A stretch of DNA of 64,000 nt, taken from positions 4,296,001 to 4,360,000 of the forward strand of contig NZ_CP017704.1 of the NCBI RefSeq assembly GCF_002243645.1, in the 5' to 3' direction. Of this stretch, positions 44,908 through 53,926 are shown in pieces; position 1 is the stretch's first letter, and each line of letters starts with the position of its first letter. The stretch is from Peribacillus simplex NBRC 15720 = DSM 1321 (GTDB taxonomy: Bacteria > Bacillota > Bacilli > Bacillales > DSM-1321). The notes beneath the pieces are model-generated. The model was not told the origin of the DNA. It saw only the letters and a program-made list of their open reading frames with translations, and did not search any database. The position numbers were made by a program, and so were the translations under genes.

Positions 44908-46107
44908 ATGGATAACATTTTCGACAGTGACTTGGCACAAATACCTAAGGAATTAAGTTTGTTACTTGAAATACTAAAGACGGACGAAGATAATATACAG
45001 ATACCAATATCAATGAATGAGATTGATTGGGGAAAATTCCTTCATTTAGCGTTGCATCATCGAGTTTATTCATTAATTTATTCAAAGTTAAAAAAGTTAG
45101 ATAAAGAATGGATTCCTTCATATGTTATTCGAATTTTGCGCCAAGAATACAAAGAAAATACTTTTCGAATGCTTCTTCTAACCGGAGAAATGGAACAAAT
45201 AAGTAAATTGTTTACCGAGAATAAGATACCTCTTCTATATTTAAAAGGCCCAGTAATTGCAGCAGATCTATATGGAGATATTTCACTGCGAACTTCCAGA
45301 GATTTAGACGTTTTAATTCCGATAACCGATTTAAAAAGAGTAGATGAACTTCTTTTGAATTTTGGATATGAGAGGGAGAAGAGGGCAAGTTTCTTAAATG
45401 AGTGGAAGTATAGAGACCATCATGTAACATACATACATCCGCAGAAGAATATCCATCTTGAAATTCATTGGAGACTTCAACGTAGACCATCTATGGAACC
45501 TAACTTTTTTGAATTGTGGGAACGTAAAAGATTAAGTAAACTTACAACCTATCCTGTCTATTTCTTGGGAGAAGAGGATCTGTTTTTATTTCTTATTTCT
45601 CACGGTGCTCGTCATGGTTGGTTTCGTCTTCGTTGGTTGTTAGATATTGATAGGAATTTAAGAAAAGGAATAAATATTGAAAAAATTAATTTATTACTAA
45701 AGGATTACCATAACCATAATATGTTGGGACAAGCAATTATATTGGCTTCACAGTTATTAGATACTCCAATTATAGGAGATATGCAAATATTTACAGAAAG
45801 AAATGGTTCAAAAAAGTTGGCACGAAAGGCATTATATTTTGTCAAAGGAACGGAATCTTTAGAAGAGATTATGTCTACTAAAGATTATAAGCGTTATTTA
45901 TATTCATTAAAATCAAACAAACAGAAATTCCTTTCCATCTTGATCTTATTTTATCCTAGTAAAGTCGATGAAAAAACCTTAAAGTTGCCTAAACTCCTAC
46001 ACTTTTTATATTTTCCGTTACGCCCATTATTATGGGTTTGGAGAAAGATAGTGGGTAAATTTTCTAAAAAATGGAATGAGAATAATACAACAACAAAAAT
46101 CACTTGA
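44908..46107 (+). CDS. Nucleotidyltransferase family protein (PF14907-type)
   Basis: A 399-aa protein. The N-terminal helical part is followed by the nucleotidyltransferase signature 'LKGPVIAADLYGDISLRTSR' and 'DLDVLIPI' (DxD metal site), then 'HLEIHWRLQRR'. Proteins of this family (NTP_transf_5) are frequent in Bacillales lasso-peptide and capsule loci, where they may tailor the peptide or a sugar; activity is not established. GGAGAAG lies 7 nt before the ATG. It ends at a terminator and is 4.3 kb from the lasso cyclase gene, separated by a beta-helix gene. Confidence 0.8.
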   Translation: MDNIFDSDLAQIPKELSLLLEILKTDEDNIQIPISMNEIDWGKFLHLALHHRVYSLIYSKLKKLDKEWIPSYVIRILRQEYKENTFRMLLLTGEMEQISKLFTENKIPLLYLKGPVIAADLYGDISLRTSRDLDVLIPITDLKRVDELLLNFGYEREKRASFLNEWKYRDHHVTYIHPQKNIHLEIHWRLQRRPSMEPNFFELWERKRLSKLTTYPVYFLGEEDLFLFLISHGARHGWFRLRWLLDIDRNLRKGINIEKINLLLKDYHNHNMLGQAIILASQLLDTPIIGDMQIFTERNGSKKLARKALYFVKGTESLEEIMSTKDYKRYLYSLKSNKQKFLSILILFYPSKVDEKTLKLPKLLHFLYFPLRPLLWVWRKIVGKFSKKWNENNTTTKIT

Positions 46108-46135
46108 TTATTTCCATAAATGCCACTAAACTGTA

Positions 46136-46182
46136 CCGCGAATAAAGGACATTGTAAAAAAGTCTCTTTATTCGGGGTTTTC
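46136..46182 (+). terminator. Terminator after the nucleotidyltransferase gene
   Basis: CGAATAAAG pairs with CTTTATTCG around a long loop, followed by GGGGTTTTC. Confidence 0.6.
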
Positions 46183-46244
46183 TAATTTCTTATACTAGAA
46201 AGCCGCTTTTCATCGTATAAAAATATATGAGAGGAGGAAGTAAA

Positions 46245-46316
46245 ATGAGTAAAATTTTATTTTATGAAATTCAAATGATAGTAGAGAATAATCCAAATGT
46301 AACACATGTATTTTAA
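46245..46316 (+). CDS. 23-codon ORF, possible relic of a beta-helix gene start
   Basis: A perfect GAGGAGG site lies 7 nt before an ATG that opens only 23 codons, 'MSKILFYEIQMIVENNPNVT' and then 'HVF'. The pattern 'YEI..........V..V' resembles the N-terminal part of the beta-helix protein downstream ('SIAYEIMVYTEHSSDIVRVN'). It is most likely the remaining 5' end of a related gene, though a real micropeptide cannot be excluded. Confidence 0.35.
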   Translation: MSKILFYEIQMIVENNPNVTHVF

Positions 46317-46816
46317 AATCTATAGCTTATAGCCAGATTTTTTAAGCTGAAAGCATTTCAAGAAAATAAAGCAGGGCATAGCCCCTCATAAATCTTTATA
46401 GAGCATAGTGGGGATTCTCACCCACGGTTAGTTAGTGTTTTGGTAGACTTCAACTATACATAAAAGGAACTTCATATATCATATGATTTGCTTACCCCTA
46501 CTGCATTTCTATCTATTATTCATGAACTTCAGATTTTAGTCTCCAGCCATAAAAAAATTAAGGATATTTATCACCCATAAACATTTTACTCATACTTCGT
46601 GTGCTCTTTTTGAATACAATAAAGCAGGCCCTTTTCTTATCATTCTCACTTTTATCCTTTTATCCCTTGTATCTATCTCTCAAGATGGAGATCGTTTATT
46701 TATTCTACAGGGTCAATGTTCAGCTAGTGGGGAATAATTTCTTTAGGAAATGAGCGGGTCCAAAGTATAAATAGCGAGGTTTTCCTATGTTAATAACTAG
46801 TAAATAAAAGGGGGGG
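46317..46816. other. Gene-free region, possibly holding an IS end
   Basis: Around 46.37-46.48 kb the minus strand reads TATAGTTGAAGTCTACC, CGTGGGTGAGAATCCCC and GAGGGGCTATGCCC, which recalls the structured right end of IS200/IS605-type elements. No transposase is seen. Low certainty. Confidence 0.25.
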
Positions 46817-46843
46817 AATCCTTCAGCAAACTTTGAACCCTAG

Positions 46844-48723
46844 TTTGCATCATACGCGAAATATCACAACGAATTGGCCTTCACATTGTCTCTGGTAGGA
46901 AGAGTAAATCTTGAGAAAAAGGGAGAAAAAATAAGAGTTGGAATTAATTTGCAGTTGAAGGGATAGATACAACCGAGACTAAAGATAAGGAAGTGAAGTC
47001 GATTGCTTATGAAATTATGGTCTATACAGAACATTCGTCGGATATTGTGAGGGTAAATATAAATCTAAGTAGCCCTGGTTCAGGATTACAAGGAGTAACC
47101 CCAACAGGCGACCAGACTGCTATCTTACAACAAATAATTAATAGTATTCCAAACGGTTACGGAGCTAATCTTCATTTAATGGATATGACTATCACAGTTA
47201 ACAGAGATATAAACTTTCCGAATTATGTAAATCTAGTAGGCAGGAATGCCAAAATCATTATGGGGGGAACATTATCTTTTGGAGAAAGGGCTATAGTAGA
47301 AGGTATTGAGTTTGATGGCAATATGAATTGCGGTGGAATACTTGCAGTAGGTAATGACTCTATAATATTTAACAACAAATTCAAAAATTTCAAGAGTAGA
47401 ACAGCAGGAAGCACAGTCGTTTTAGCTGTAAGTGGAGATGGGACACTAGTTGATAATAACCTATTTGATACAATTGAACCTTATTCTGAAAATTCTATTA
47501 TTGGTGATGCCATTGGAGCTTCGAGGGCAATATACTGTCTCGATGCTGATTGCATTATCACACATAACACTTTTAAGAATATGAAAGGTTACGAGGATGG
47601 AGATTATATTCATGTTCAAAACACTCTGAATGAAGCAGTTTATTGGCCGTTTACGGAATCCTTGGATATCATGAATCGTAAATTTTCCGAAAAAGAAGTA
47701 AAGATTGAAAGTAACACCTTTTATCAAGATAGTAAGTCAAATATTAAAGTACAGGGTAGCGGTGTCACAATTAAAAGTAACAAATTCTATGTACAAAATA
47801 CACAGTACGGATCAGGGGTTATGCGTGTCCAAAACTCTGAAAATGTAGCTATTTCCAATAATGAAATTATTGTAAGTGCTGTAGTTCCGCCGATGGTGTT
47901 GCTAGCAGAAATTGTAAATGGAGTGACTTTCTCTAACAATACTGTACGTATGCTGAGTAGTTCTGCGGTAGGAAATACGCATTCTCTTATAAACCTTTCA
48001 CATGTAGCTGAGACTGATATAAGGGACAATATTATAAAAATCAAAAACATGAATAGGTTCATTAGCTATAAAAATGTAAAAAACCTTTCTATTGAGCGTA
48101 ATACTGTTAATTGTATGGGTAATGATGTTGGGTTTTTCACCTACTGTCCGATTAGCACAACACTTCAAAATGAAGAAGTGAGTATTTTAGGTAATAAATG
48201 TAAAAGTGTTTCTGATCTATCGTTGCAATATACGTATATAAACGGCGGTGTTATAAGAGATAATGTATTCCAATCTGGTGTAACTTTCTACGGACTAAGT
48301 AGCAAAAACTACAAAATCTCGAATAACAGCCTGAAAAAAGGTGCAGATCTAAGAGCTGTGTATATAGATGATACCGTTTCAACTGGTATTACTGGAATTG
48401 ATATTATCGGCAATACATTTGATGGTGCCTATACGGAATATATAAAAATAAACCATCCCGCTTTAAAAGTTAGGGTTTCACAAAACACACTATTAGGTAG
48501 TGGGAATTTATTATATGTGAATGCTTCACAAGTTAAAAGTGAAATCACTTATGTACCTGGTTCAAAAATAGTTAATTTTGATTTTGGACTGAAAGCAAAT
48601 AGACCACAAGGGTACACTCTCCAAATCGGCCACGTTTTCTACCTAATGGACAGCGAAGAGAGGAGGCCGATATTTTGGAACGGGACAGGATGGTACGATT
48701 TAAAAGGTACATTAGTAGTATAG
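46844..48723 (+). pseudogene. Right-handed beta-helix protein with a frameshifted 5' end
   Basis: The intact frame runs from a GTG at 46993 and gives 576 aa: 'QTAILQQIINSIPNGYGANL' at the start, then many beta-helix coils with Asn-rich turns ('VDNNLFDTI', 'ITHNTFKNM', 'IESNTFYQD', 'IKSNKFYVQ', 'ISNNEIIVS'). It ends 'GLKANRPQGYTLQIGHVFYL', 'MDSEERRPIFWNGTGWYDLK', a tail-spike-like end piece. Upstream, coding-like sequence continues in another frame ('HNELAFTLSLVGRVNLEKKG', 'EKIRVGINLQLKG') and would join 'IDTTETKDKEVKSIAYEI' after a one-base shift. The GTG has no spaced ribosome site. So the natural N-terminus is lost or shifted. It is a polysaccharide-binding or -cleaving protein by fold. Confidence 0.7.
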
Positions 48724-49969
48724 TAAACCGGCAAATACTGACATCATTTAAACATAGTCAGATCGAATCTTACGGAAGCTTTAGAAATATCTAGATGAAT
48801 AAATATGACTTGTGAAAGTTCTGTATATCCCCAAAAATGTTTATTAAGCAAGGTGTCTTGGAATTTCCAATTATGGACTTGGTATAGTTGGTTTGAAAAA
48901 CTTTAATATATAGAGTTGTTTGGACCCTTGAATAATAATAACCCTTATTGGGCTTGATAGATAAAATGTTCTTCAAATTTAAAGTGGATAGCTTCTAAGG
49001 AGAAAATCAACGACAACATCTATAACAGAATTTGAAAAAGGAAAGGTATCGTTAATAGAATATCTTTATTAATATAAGGTTGATGTTCTTGGTAGTTCAG
49101 GTATCCTTTCTATCTTTAGAAGTATTGATATATAGGCCTATATGCAAGGAGTTATTCAAGTGCCGCACTTTGAAAATTGAACTCTATAGAAGTCTACCAA
49201 AGTTTTAAGCCATAGCAACTTCGGTGTCACAAATCGCGGACATGAAACAAAAAACTAACAAATGAAATTCATCTTATTTACCTGGTAAGTAAGGGGCGTT
49301 ATTGGACTCCCAAGATATAAATCTAACAAAAGAGATTTCCCTAAGTCTATAGCGTTTTCATCTTTTAATTAACAAGGAGTGAATCCGTTTTATCATCCAT
49401 ACAAAAAAATGTTATTCAATTATATAATTTTCTTAAACGAGACTTACTACACAGAAATTAATGAGAATTGGGTAGCAGCTATTACGTATACCCATCACGT
49501 TAAAAGATAATTGGATAAATCCAGTGGCTCAAACTTAGATTATCAAAAACATTTAAAAATCGAAAGATTGTTTAACGCTTTATAGGACTTTTATATACGG
49601 GAGGAAAAGTTATTGACATAGGCATAAATAGGTGGTAATTTTAGCTTATATAATTCGTTATTAAGAACAAGTGGTTCGCGGAATAGTACAAACGAAATGT
49701 TCATTTCAAGCGGAGAGGACTCCAATCCTAAGTTAGTTGAACACAAGTTGAACACAAAAAATTAATAAGAAAAAGGAACAATTTGAATCCGATATCTGTT
49801 TTTTTTTGATTTTTAACTGAAAGGACGAATTAAACATAAAGGTTTATTAACATTAACTATAGTGTGATTTTATTAAAGAGATAAATTACTATAAAGTAAA
49901 GACCTAAAGATACAACCCTAAAGCATTCTCATATTGACTTCCGTTTTATTTAGAAAGGATGAATTTTAA
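48724..49969. other. Gene-poor region upstream of the lasso cluster
   Basis: No intact gene longer than about 45 codons is supported. A GTG-started stretch at about 49.38 kb reads 'MNPFYHPYKKMLFNYIIFLN' and looks like an old coding piece. A good promoter is listed separately. Confidence 0.4.
49613..49641 (+). promoter_or_regulatory. Sigma-A-type promoter upstream of the tiny ORF and lasso genes
   Basis: TTGACA, a spacer of exactly 17 nt, then TAATTT. It is the best-formed promoter between the beta-helix gene and the cyclase gene and may drive the 41-codon ORF and possibly the lasso operon. Confidence 0.45.
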
Positions 49970-50095
49970 ATGCCTTTATTTCAAATGACAGAAATATGGA
50001 CACCCTTAAAATTAGTTGGGATTAAATTTTTTAGGTCAGATGATAGAAGTATTTTCATCAAGGCTTTTAACCAACATCGAAGAAAGATAAAGTGA
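49970..50095 (+). CDS. 41-aa basic peptide, tiny-ORF family C (copy 1)
   Basis: ATG with AGAAAGGATG at about 8 nt. It reads 'MPLFQMTEIWTPLKLVGIKF' and ends 'FIKAFNQHRRKIK'; the second half is strongly basic, the first half amphipathic. A second copy of the same length, differing in few positions, lies 6.8 kb downstream, just after the lasso exporter gene, so the two flank the lasso cluster in the same direction. Differences are mostly conservative, which favours a translated peptide. Function unknown. Confidence 0.6.
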   Translation: MPLFQMTEIWTPLKLVGIKFFRSDDRSIFIKAFNQHRRKIK

Positions 50096-50360
50096 TATGT
50101 TTAGAATTTTCTAAAAAAATAAATCTGTTGGTGAAAATAAGATTCGAATATAGCTAAATTAGGGTGAAAATGATGAGTAGGTAAATAAAAAAGTTAGTTA
50201 TTAATAGGTTATTTCACATAATTTCGTATACACATCATTTAAGATTTATGCAAAGAAGTACGGATCGCCCCATCACATTAACTCAGAATTAATAAAAATC
50301 CTGAAATAGTAGATTATATTAGAAACTCTATAAACATCACAAAGTAAGCAGGGGGAAAAC
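50096..50360 (+). other. Leader region of the lasso cyclase gene
   Basis: AT-rich, with no clear promoter boxes. A GCAGGGGG ribosome site lies about 6 nt before the cyclase ATG. Confidence 0.4.
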
Positions 50361-52301
50361 ATGAGCGCTATCACCGGTATTTATCATTTGAATGAAGAGC
50401 CTTTAAATCTCCAGCAGTGTCGTAAGTTGATGACAGGATTACAAAGGTACCCTGCTGATTCTATCCAAATATGGCATTCTGATAAGGTTTTTCTCGGTTG
50501 TCACGCTCAATGGATTACTCCTGAATCGGTAGGCGAAGAGCTCCCGTTTTACGATTTTGAAAGGCAATGTACAATCACTGCTGATGCCATTATTGATAAT
50601 CGTGAAGATTTATTTCAGATGTTGCAAATAAAACCAATGAATCAAAAAGGCATGACTGATAGTGAACTGATTCTACTTTCTTACTATAAGTGGAAGGAAG
50701 ATGCCCCTAAGTTCTTGGTAGGAGATTTTGCTTTTGTGATTTGGGATGAAAAAAGACAGAAGATGTTTGGGGCAAGAGATTTCTCAGGCAGTAGGACTCT
50801 TTACTATCACCAAAGTAATCAGAAATTTGCATTTTGTACAACGATAGATCCTCTTTTGTCACTAACATTTATTGAAAAAAAATTAAATGAGCAGTGGCTG
50901 GCTGAATATTTGGCGATATCGGGAATGATTGATGCGGTAGATTCTTTAATAACACCTTATAAAAATATATATCAGATACCGCCATCTCATAGCATGACGA
51001 TTGAGAAAAATAAGCTGACTCTAAAAAGATATTCCTATTTAACTCAGGGGAAAAGACTAAAACTAAAGTCAAATGAAGAATATATCGAAGCATTTCAAAG
51101 TGTCTTTCAGGAGGCTGTAACCTCTAGATTAAGGACATATCGAAACGTTGGCGCACAGTTGAGCGGAGGCTTAGATTCAGGAGCTGTTGTTGGATTTGCT
51201 GTAAAGAAGCTGCAAAGGGAAAACAATAAACTACATACATATAGTTATATTCCTCCCGAAGATTTTGAAGACTTTACACCTAAATACTTATTGGCAGATG
51301 AGAGGCCGTTCATTAAATCTACAGTAAATCATGTTGGTGGTATTACAGATCATTACTGTGACTTTAAGGGAAAAGACTCTTATTCTGAAATTGATGACTT
51401 TCTAGACATCATGGAAATGCCATACAAGTTCTTTGAAAATTCCTTTTGGTTGAAGGGGATGTTTGAAAAGGCAAAAGAGAATGACATAGGGGTATTACTT
51501 AATGGTGATAGAGGGAACTTTTCTATTTCCTGGGGGTTCCCCTTAGAGTATTACTCTCTCCTTCTAAAAAGATTAAAATGGGTTTGTCTTTATCAGGAAT
51601 TAGACCAATATCGGAAAAATGTGGGGGGGTCTAGACGGCGCCAGATGCAAACTATTGCAAGGATCGGATTTCCAGTTATTGATCGTGTTTTTCCAGAAGG
51701 TGTTCCATATAAAATTCCTTCCTTAATTAATCCTTGCTTCGCAGAAAAGACAAGCGTATATGAAAAATTCAAAGACCACGGAATTGACCAAACAGGATGG
51801 TATTCAAATTCTGATATGTTTAAAGAAAGAAAAAAGCATTTTGAAGATGTCTTTCAGTGGAATGCTGGGAGTACACTTTCCTCAAAGCTTTCCTTACGAT
51901 ACAAGTTGTGGAAAAGAGATCCAACTAATGATATCCGTGTAATTCGTTTTTGTTTATCTCTCCCAGAAAATCAATATGTACAAAATGGTGTAGATCGTGC
52001 ACTTGTTCGAAATGCCACAGTAAATTACTTACCTGATAAAGTCAGATTAAACCAACGATACAGAGGTGTGCAAGGAGCTGATTGGGTTCACCGTATGCTT
52101 CCTAAATGGGGTGGATTTATAGAAGAGATAGAGCAACTTAGCACAGATAAAAAAGCATTAGAATTTCTAGATGGCCATGCGATAAAGAAAGCACTAGTAA
52201 AGATTAAAGAAGGAGCTAGGGCAGAATTTGCTACTAATCCTGAATATAAGTTTTTAATGCGCAGTTTAATCGTGCATCGATTTTTAAGAAAGTTTAATTA
52301 A
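50361..52301 (+). CDS. Lasso peptide macrolactam synthetase (C protein, asparagine-synthetase-like)
   Basis: A 646-aa AsnB homologue. The N-terminal glutaminase-like domain begins 'MSAITGIYHLNEEPLNLQQC' and lacks the Cys2 nucleophile, as in lasso cyclases, which do not use glutamine. The synthetase domain has the ATP pyrophosphate loop 'QLSGGLDSGAVVGF' near residues 264-277. In lasso peptides this enzyme adenylates the ring Asp/Glu side chain and joins it to the new N-terminal amine. The precursor gene follows after 14 nt, then kinase, RRE, protease and exporter genes, the paeninodin-type order. Start: ATG with GCAGGGGG. Confidence 0.95.
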   Translation: MSAITGIYHLNEEPLNLQQCRKLMTGLQRYPADSIQIWHSDKVFLGCHAQWITPESVGEELPFYDFERQCTITADAIIDNREDLFQMLQIKPMNQKGMTDSELILLSYYKWKEDAPKFLVGDFAFVIWDEKRQKMFGARDFSGSRTLYYHQSNQKFAFCTTIDPLLSLTFIEKKLNEQWLAEYLAISGMIDAVDSLITPYKNIYQIPPSHSMTIEKNKLTLKRYSYLTQGKRLKLKSNEEYIEAFQSVFQEAVTSRLRTYRNVGAQLSGGLDSGAVVGFAVKKLQRENNKLHTYSYIPPEDFEDFTPKYLLADERPFIKSTVNHVGGITDHYCDFKGKDSYSEIDDFLDIMEMPYKFFENSFWLKGMFEKAKENDIGVLLNGDRGNFSISWGFPLEYYSLLLKRLKWVCLYQELDQYRKNVGGSRRRQMQTIARIGFPVIDRVFPEGVPYKIPSLINPCFAEKTSVYEKFKDHGIDQTGWYSNSDMFKERKKHFEDVFQWNAGSTLSSKLSLRYKLWKRDPTNDIRVIRFCLSLPENQYVQNGVDRALVRNATVNYLPDKVRLNQRYRGVQGADWVHRMLPKWGGFIEEIEQLSTDKKALEFLDGHAIKKALVKIKEGARAEFATNPEYKFLMRSLIVHRFLRKFN

Positions 52302-52315
52302 AGGAGGTGATTAAT

Positions 52316-52447
52316 ATGAAAAAGGAATGGAAAAAGCCTGAGTTAGAAGTTCTTGATGTTAATAAAACAATGCTTGGAAGAGATGGTGATTACACGGATG
52401 CCGCATTTCCAGCAGGCACAGGTAAAGGCGATTTGACTTTTAGTTAA
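52316..52447 (+). CDS. Lasso peptide precursor (A), 43 aa
   Basis: A perfect AAAGGAGGTGA site lies before the ATG. The leader 'MKKEWKKPELEVLDVNKTM' has the 'KP.LEVLDV..TM' signature of paeninodin-type precursors (RRE-binding segment, and Thr at -2 of the cleavage site). The predicted core has 24 residues beginning 'LGRDGDYTD' and ending 'DLTFS'. By homology the ring closes between Leu1 and Asp9; the tail holds Phe12, Pro13 and Phe23, candidates for steric plugs only in part. The terminal Ser24 is the expected phosphorylation site of the kinase encoded next. A start with Gly after cleavage one residue later (ring to Asp8) is less likely. Confidence 0.92.
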   Translation: MKKEWKKPELEVLDVNKTMLGRDGDYTDAAFPAGTGKGDLTFS

Positions 52448-52489
52448 TTTCTACCTCACGTACTTGTAGATTGCAAAGTAAAAGAACTG

Positions 52490-52518
52490 AGCCCCTATTT
52501 ATCGAGTTAATAGGGGTC
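52490..52518 (+). terminator. Hairpin between the precursor and the kinase genes
   Basis: AGCCCCTATT pairs with AATAGGGGTC around a nine-base loop, without a good T-tract. Such a stem commonly lets the short precursor mRNA accumulate above the processing-enzyme mRNA in RiPP operons. Confidence 0.55.
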
Positions 52519-52658
52519 TGGCTTGAAAAATTCATTTAATAATTTATAAAAGGGATTGTATTCTTGTTGTAATTTAAACGAAAATAAAAAGAAAAGAATT
52601 TGTTTTATAAGTAGAGATTACTTCCTTAGATGAAATGTTAATATTTTGGGGGGTTTAT

Positions 52659-53597
52659 ATGATTGGTATTGAAAAAAAGACTGTTTACGAAGCTTTTGGT
52701 TTAACAGTTTCAAGTGAAATCCCTCTATCGGAATTACTTCATATTAATATAGAGAGTGATATAACGGATCTTGTTATTGAAAAAGCTGACCTCTATCCAT
52801 TATGGAACGAACATTCGGATCCTAATGAAGATTTTGTCATTAAGAAAGACTGGATTATGTTCCGTGTGACAGGAACAGCCATTTTTTTGATACAAAGCGG
52901 AAGTAGAATAGTCGTTTCACCATTTAATGAGGCTTATGAAGATGAAATTCGACTTTATATCCTTGGGACCTGTATGGGAGCAATATTGATGCAAAGAAAG
53001 ATTCTTCCTTTACATGGAAGTGCGGTAGCCATAGATGGCAAGGCATATGCAATTGTGGGTGATTCTGGTGCTGGGAAATCTACTCTTGCTTCAGCATTAT
53101 TAAAAAGAGGCTATCAGCTCATAAGTGATGATGTCATACCAGTAACACTTACTAATGAAAATGTACCATTTGTAACACCTTCATATCCTCAACAGAAATT
53201 ATGGTTGGAAAGCTTAAATCATTTTGAAATGGATTCAACTAATTTTCAATCACTCACAGTTAGAGAAAATAAATTCGCTATTCCTGTACAAGCACAGTTT
53301 GTTACCGAACCACTCCCACTTGCTGGTGTATTTGAATTGGTCAAGGGAGATAATGACGAGATAGAAGTTAAACCAATAGAACATCTCCAAAGATTTTATA
53401 AGTTGTACTATCATACATACCGAAATTCCTTTATTCAACAATCTGGATTAATGGACTGGCATTTCAATATCTCCGCCAAAATGATCAAAAAAATTGATTT
53501 TTATCAATTACGTCGACCTACAAACCGTTTCACCGCTCTAGACTTATCGGATTTAATAATAAACATGCTAAAAATGGAGGAAATAGTACATGATTAA
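52659..53597 (+). CDS. HPr-kinase-like lasso peptide kinase (PadeK/ThcoK type)
   Basis: A 312-aa protein with a C-terminal HPr kinase/phosphorylase fold. 'LPLHGSAVAIDGKAYAIVGD' contains the conserved His, followed by the P-loop 'GDSGAGKSTLASALL' and 'LISDDVIPV' (metal/catalytic Asp pair). In paeninodin-type clusters this enzyme phosphorylates the side chain of the precursor's C-terminal Ser; that residue is present in the precursor here. A frame extension of eight codons exists, but ATG with GGGGGG at about 6 nt is better. The stop overlaps the next start by eight bases. Confidence 0.92.
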   Translation: MIGIEKKTVYEAFGLTVSSEIPLSELLHINIESDITDLVIEKADLYPLWNEHSDPNEDFVIKKDWIMFRVTGTAIFLIQSGSRIVVSPFNEAYEDEIRLYILGTCMGAILMQRKILPLHGSAVAIDGKAYAIVGDSGAGKSTLASALLKRGYQLISDDVIPVTLTNENVPFVTPSYPQQKLWLESLNHFEMDSTNFQSLTVRENKFAIPVQAQFVTEPLPLAGVFELVKGDNDEIEVKPIEHLQRFYKLYYHTYRNSFIQQSGLMDWHFNISAKMIKKIDFYQLRRPTNRFTALDLSDLIINMLKMEEIVHD

Positions 53598-53895
53598 AAA
53601 CCAAAGAGTTACCAAGAACCATTTATATAGTCAAAGTCCAGGAAACATTGTTAGTGATATGGATGGAGAAAAAGTGATGTTAAGCGTTCACAAAGGTAAG
53701 TATTATAATTTAGGTGAATTGGGTGGAGAGATATGGGGGCTAATGAAGGAGCCCATTACGATTCAAGAGTTAGTTACAACATTAAAGTCTCAATATGATG
53801 TAGCTCAAACCGAGTGTGAGGAACAAGTCACTGACTTTTTAAGTCAATTGTTAGAGCAAGGCCTAGTTAAAATAGAAGATAGAATCAATTCCTAG
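53590..53895 (+). CDS. PqqD-like RiPP recognition element protein (lasso B1)
   Basis: A 101-aa protein with the PqqD-type winged helix: 'GNIVSDMDGEKVMLSVHKGK', 'YYNLGELGGEIWGLM' and a helical C-terminus. It binds the precursor leader (the 'LEVLDV' part) and hands it to the B2 protease. It overlaps the kinase gene, and GGAGG lies 7 nt before the ATG. Confidence 0.94.
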   Translation: MIKNQRVTKNHLYSQSPGNIVSDMDGEKVMLSVHKGKYYNLGELGGEIWGLMKEPITIQELVTTLKSQYDVAQTECEEQVTDFLSQLLEQGLVKIEDRINS

Positions 53896-53926
53896 TATCA
53901 TGAATTTCTAGCTCTAGGAGGAAACA

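Noticed and set aside
48791..48976. 61-codon minus frame in the gap after the beta-helix gene
   Set aside because: No ribosome site, no homologous copy, composition as for random AT-rich DNA.
49378..49510. 43-codon GTG-started frame upstream of the lasso cluster
   Set aside because: The GTG overlaps the only ribosome-like site and there is no second copy or recognised family; kept only as a remark in the gap entry.
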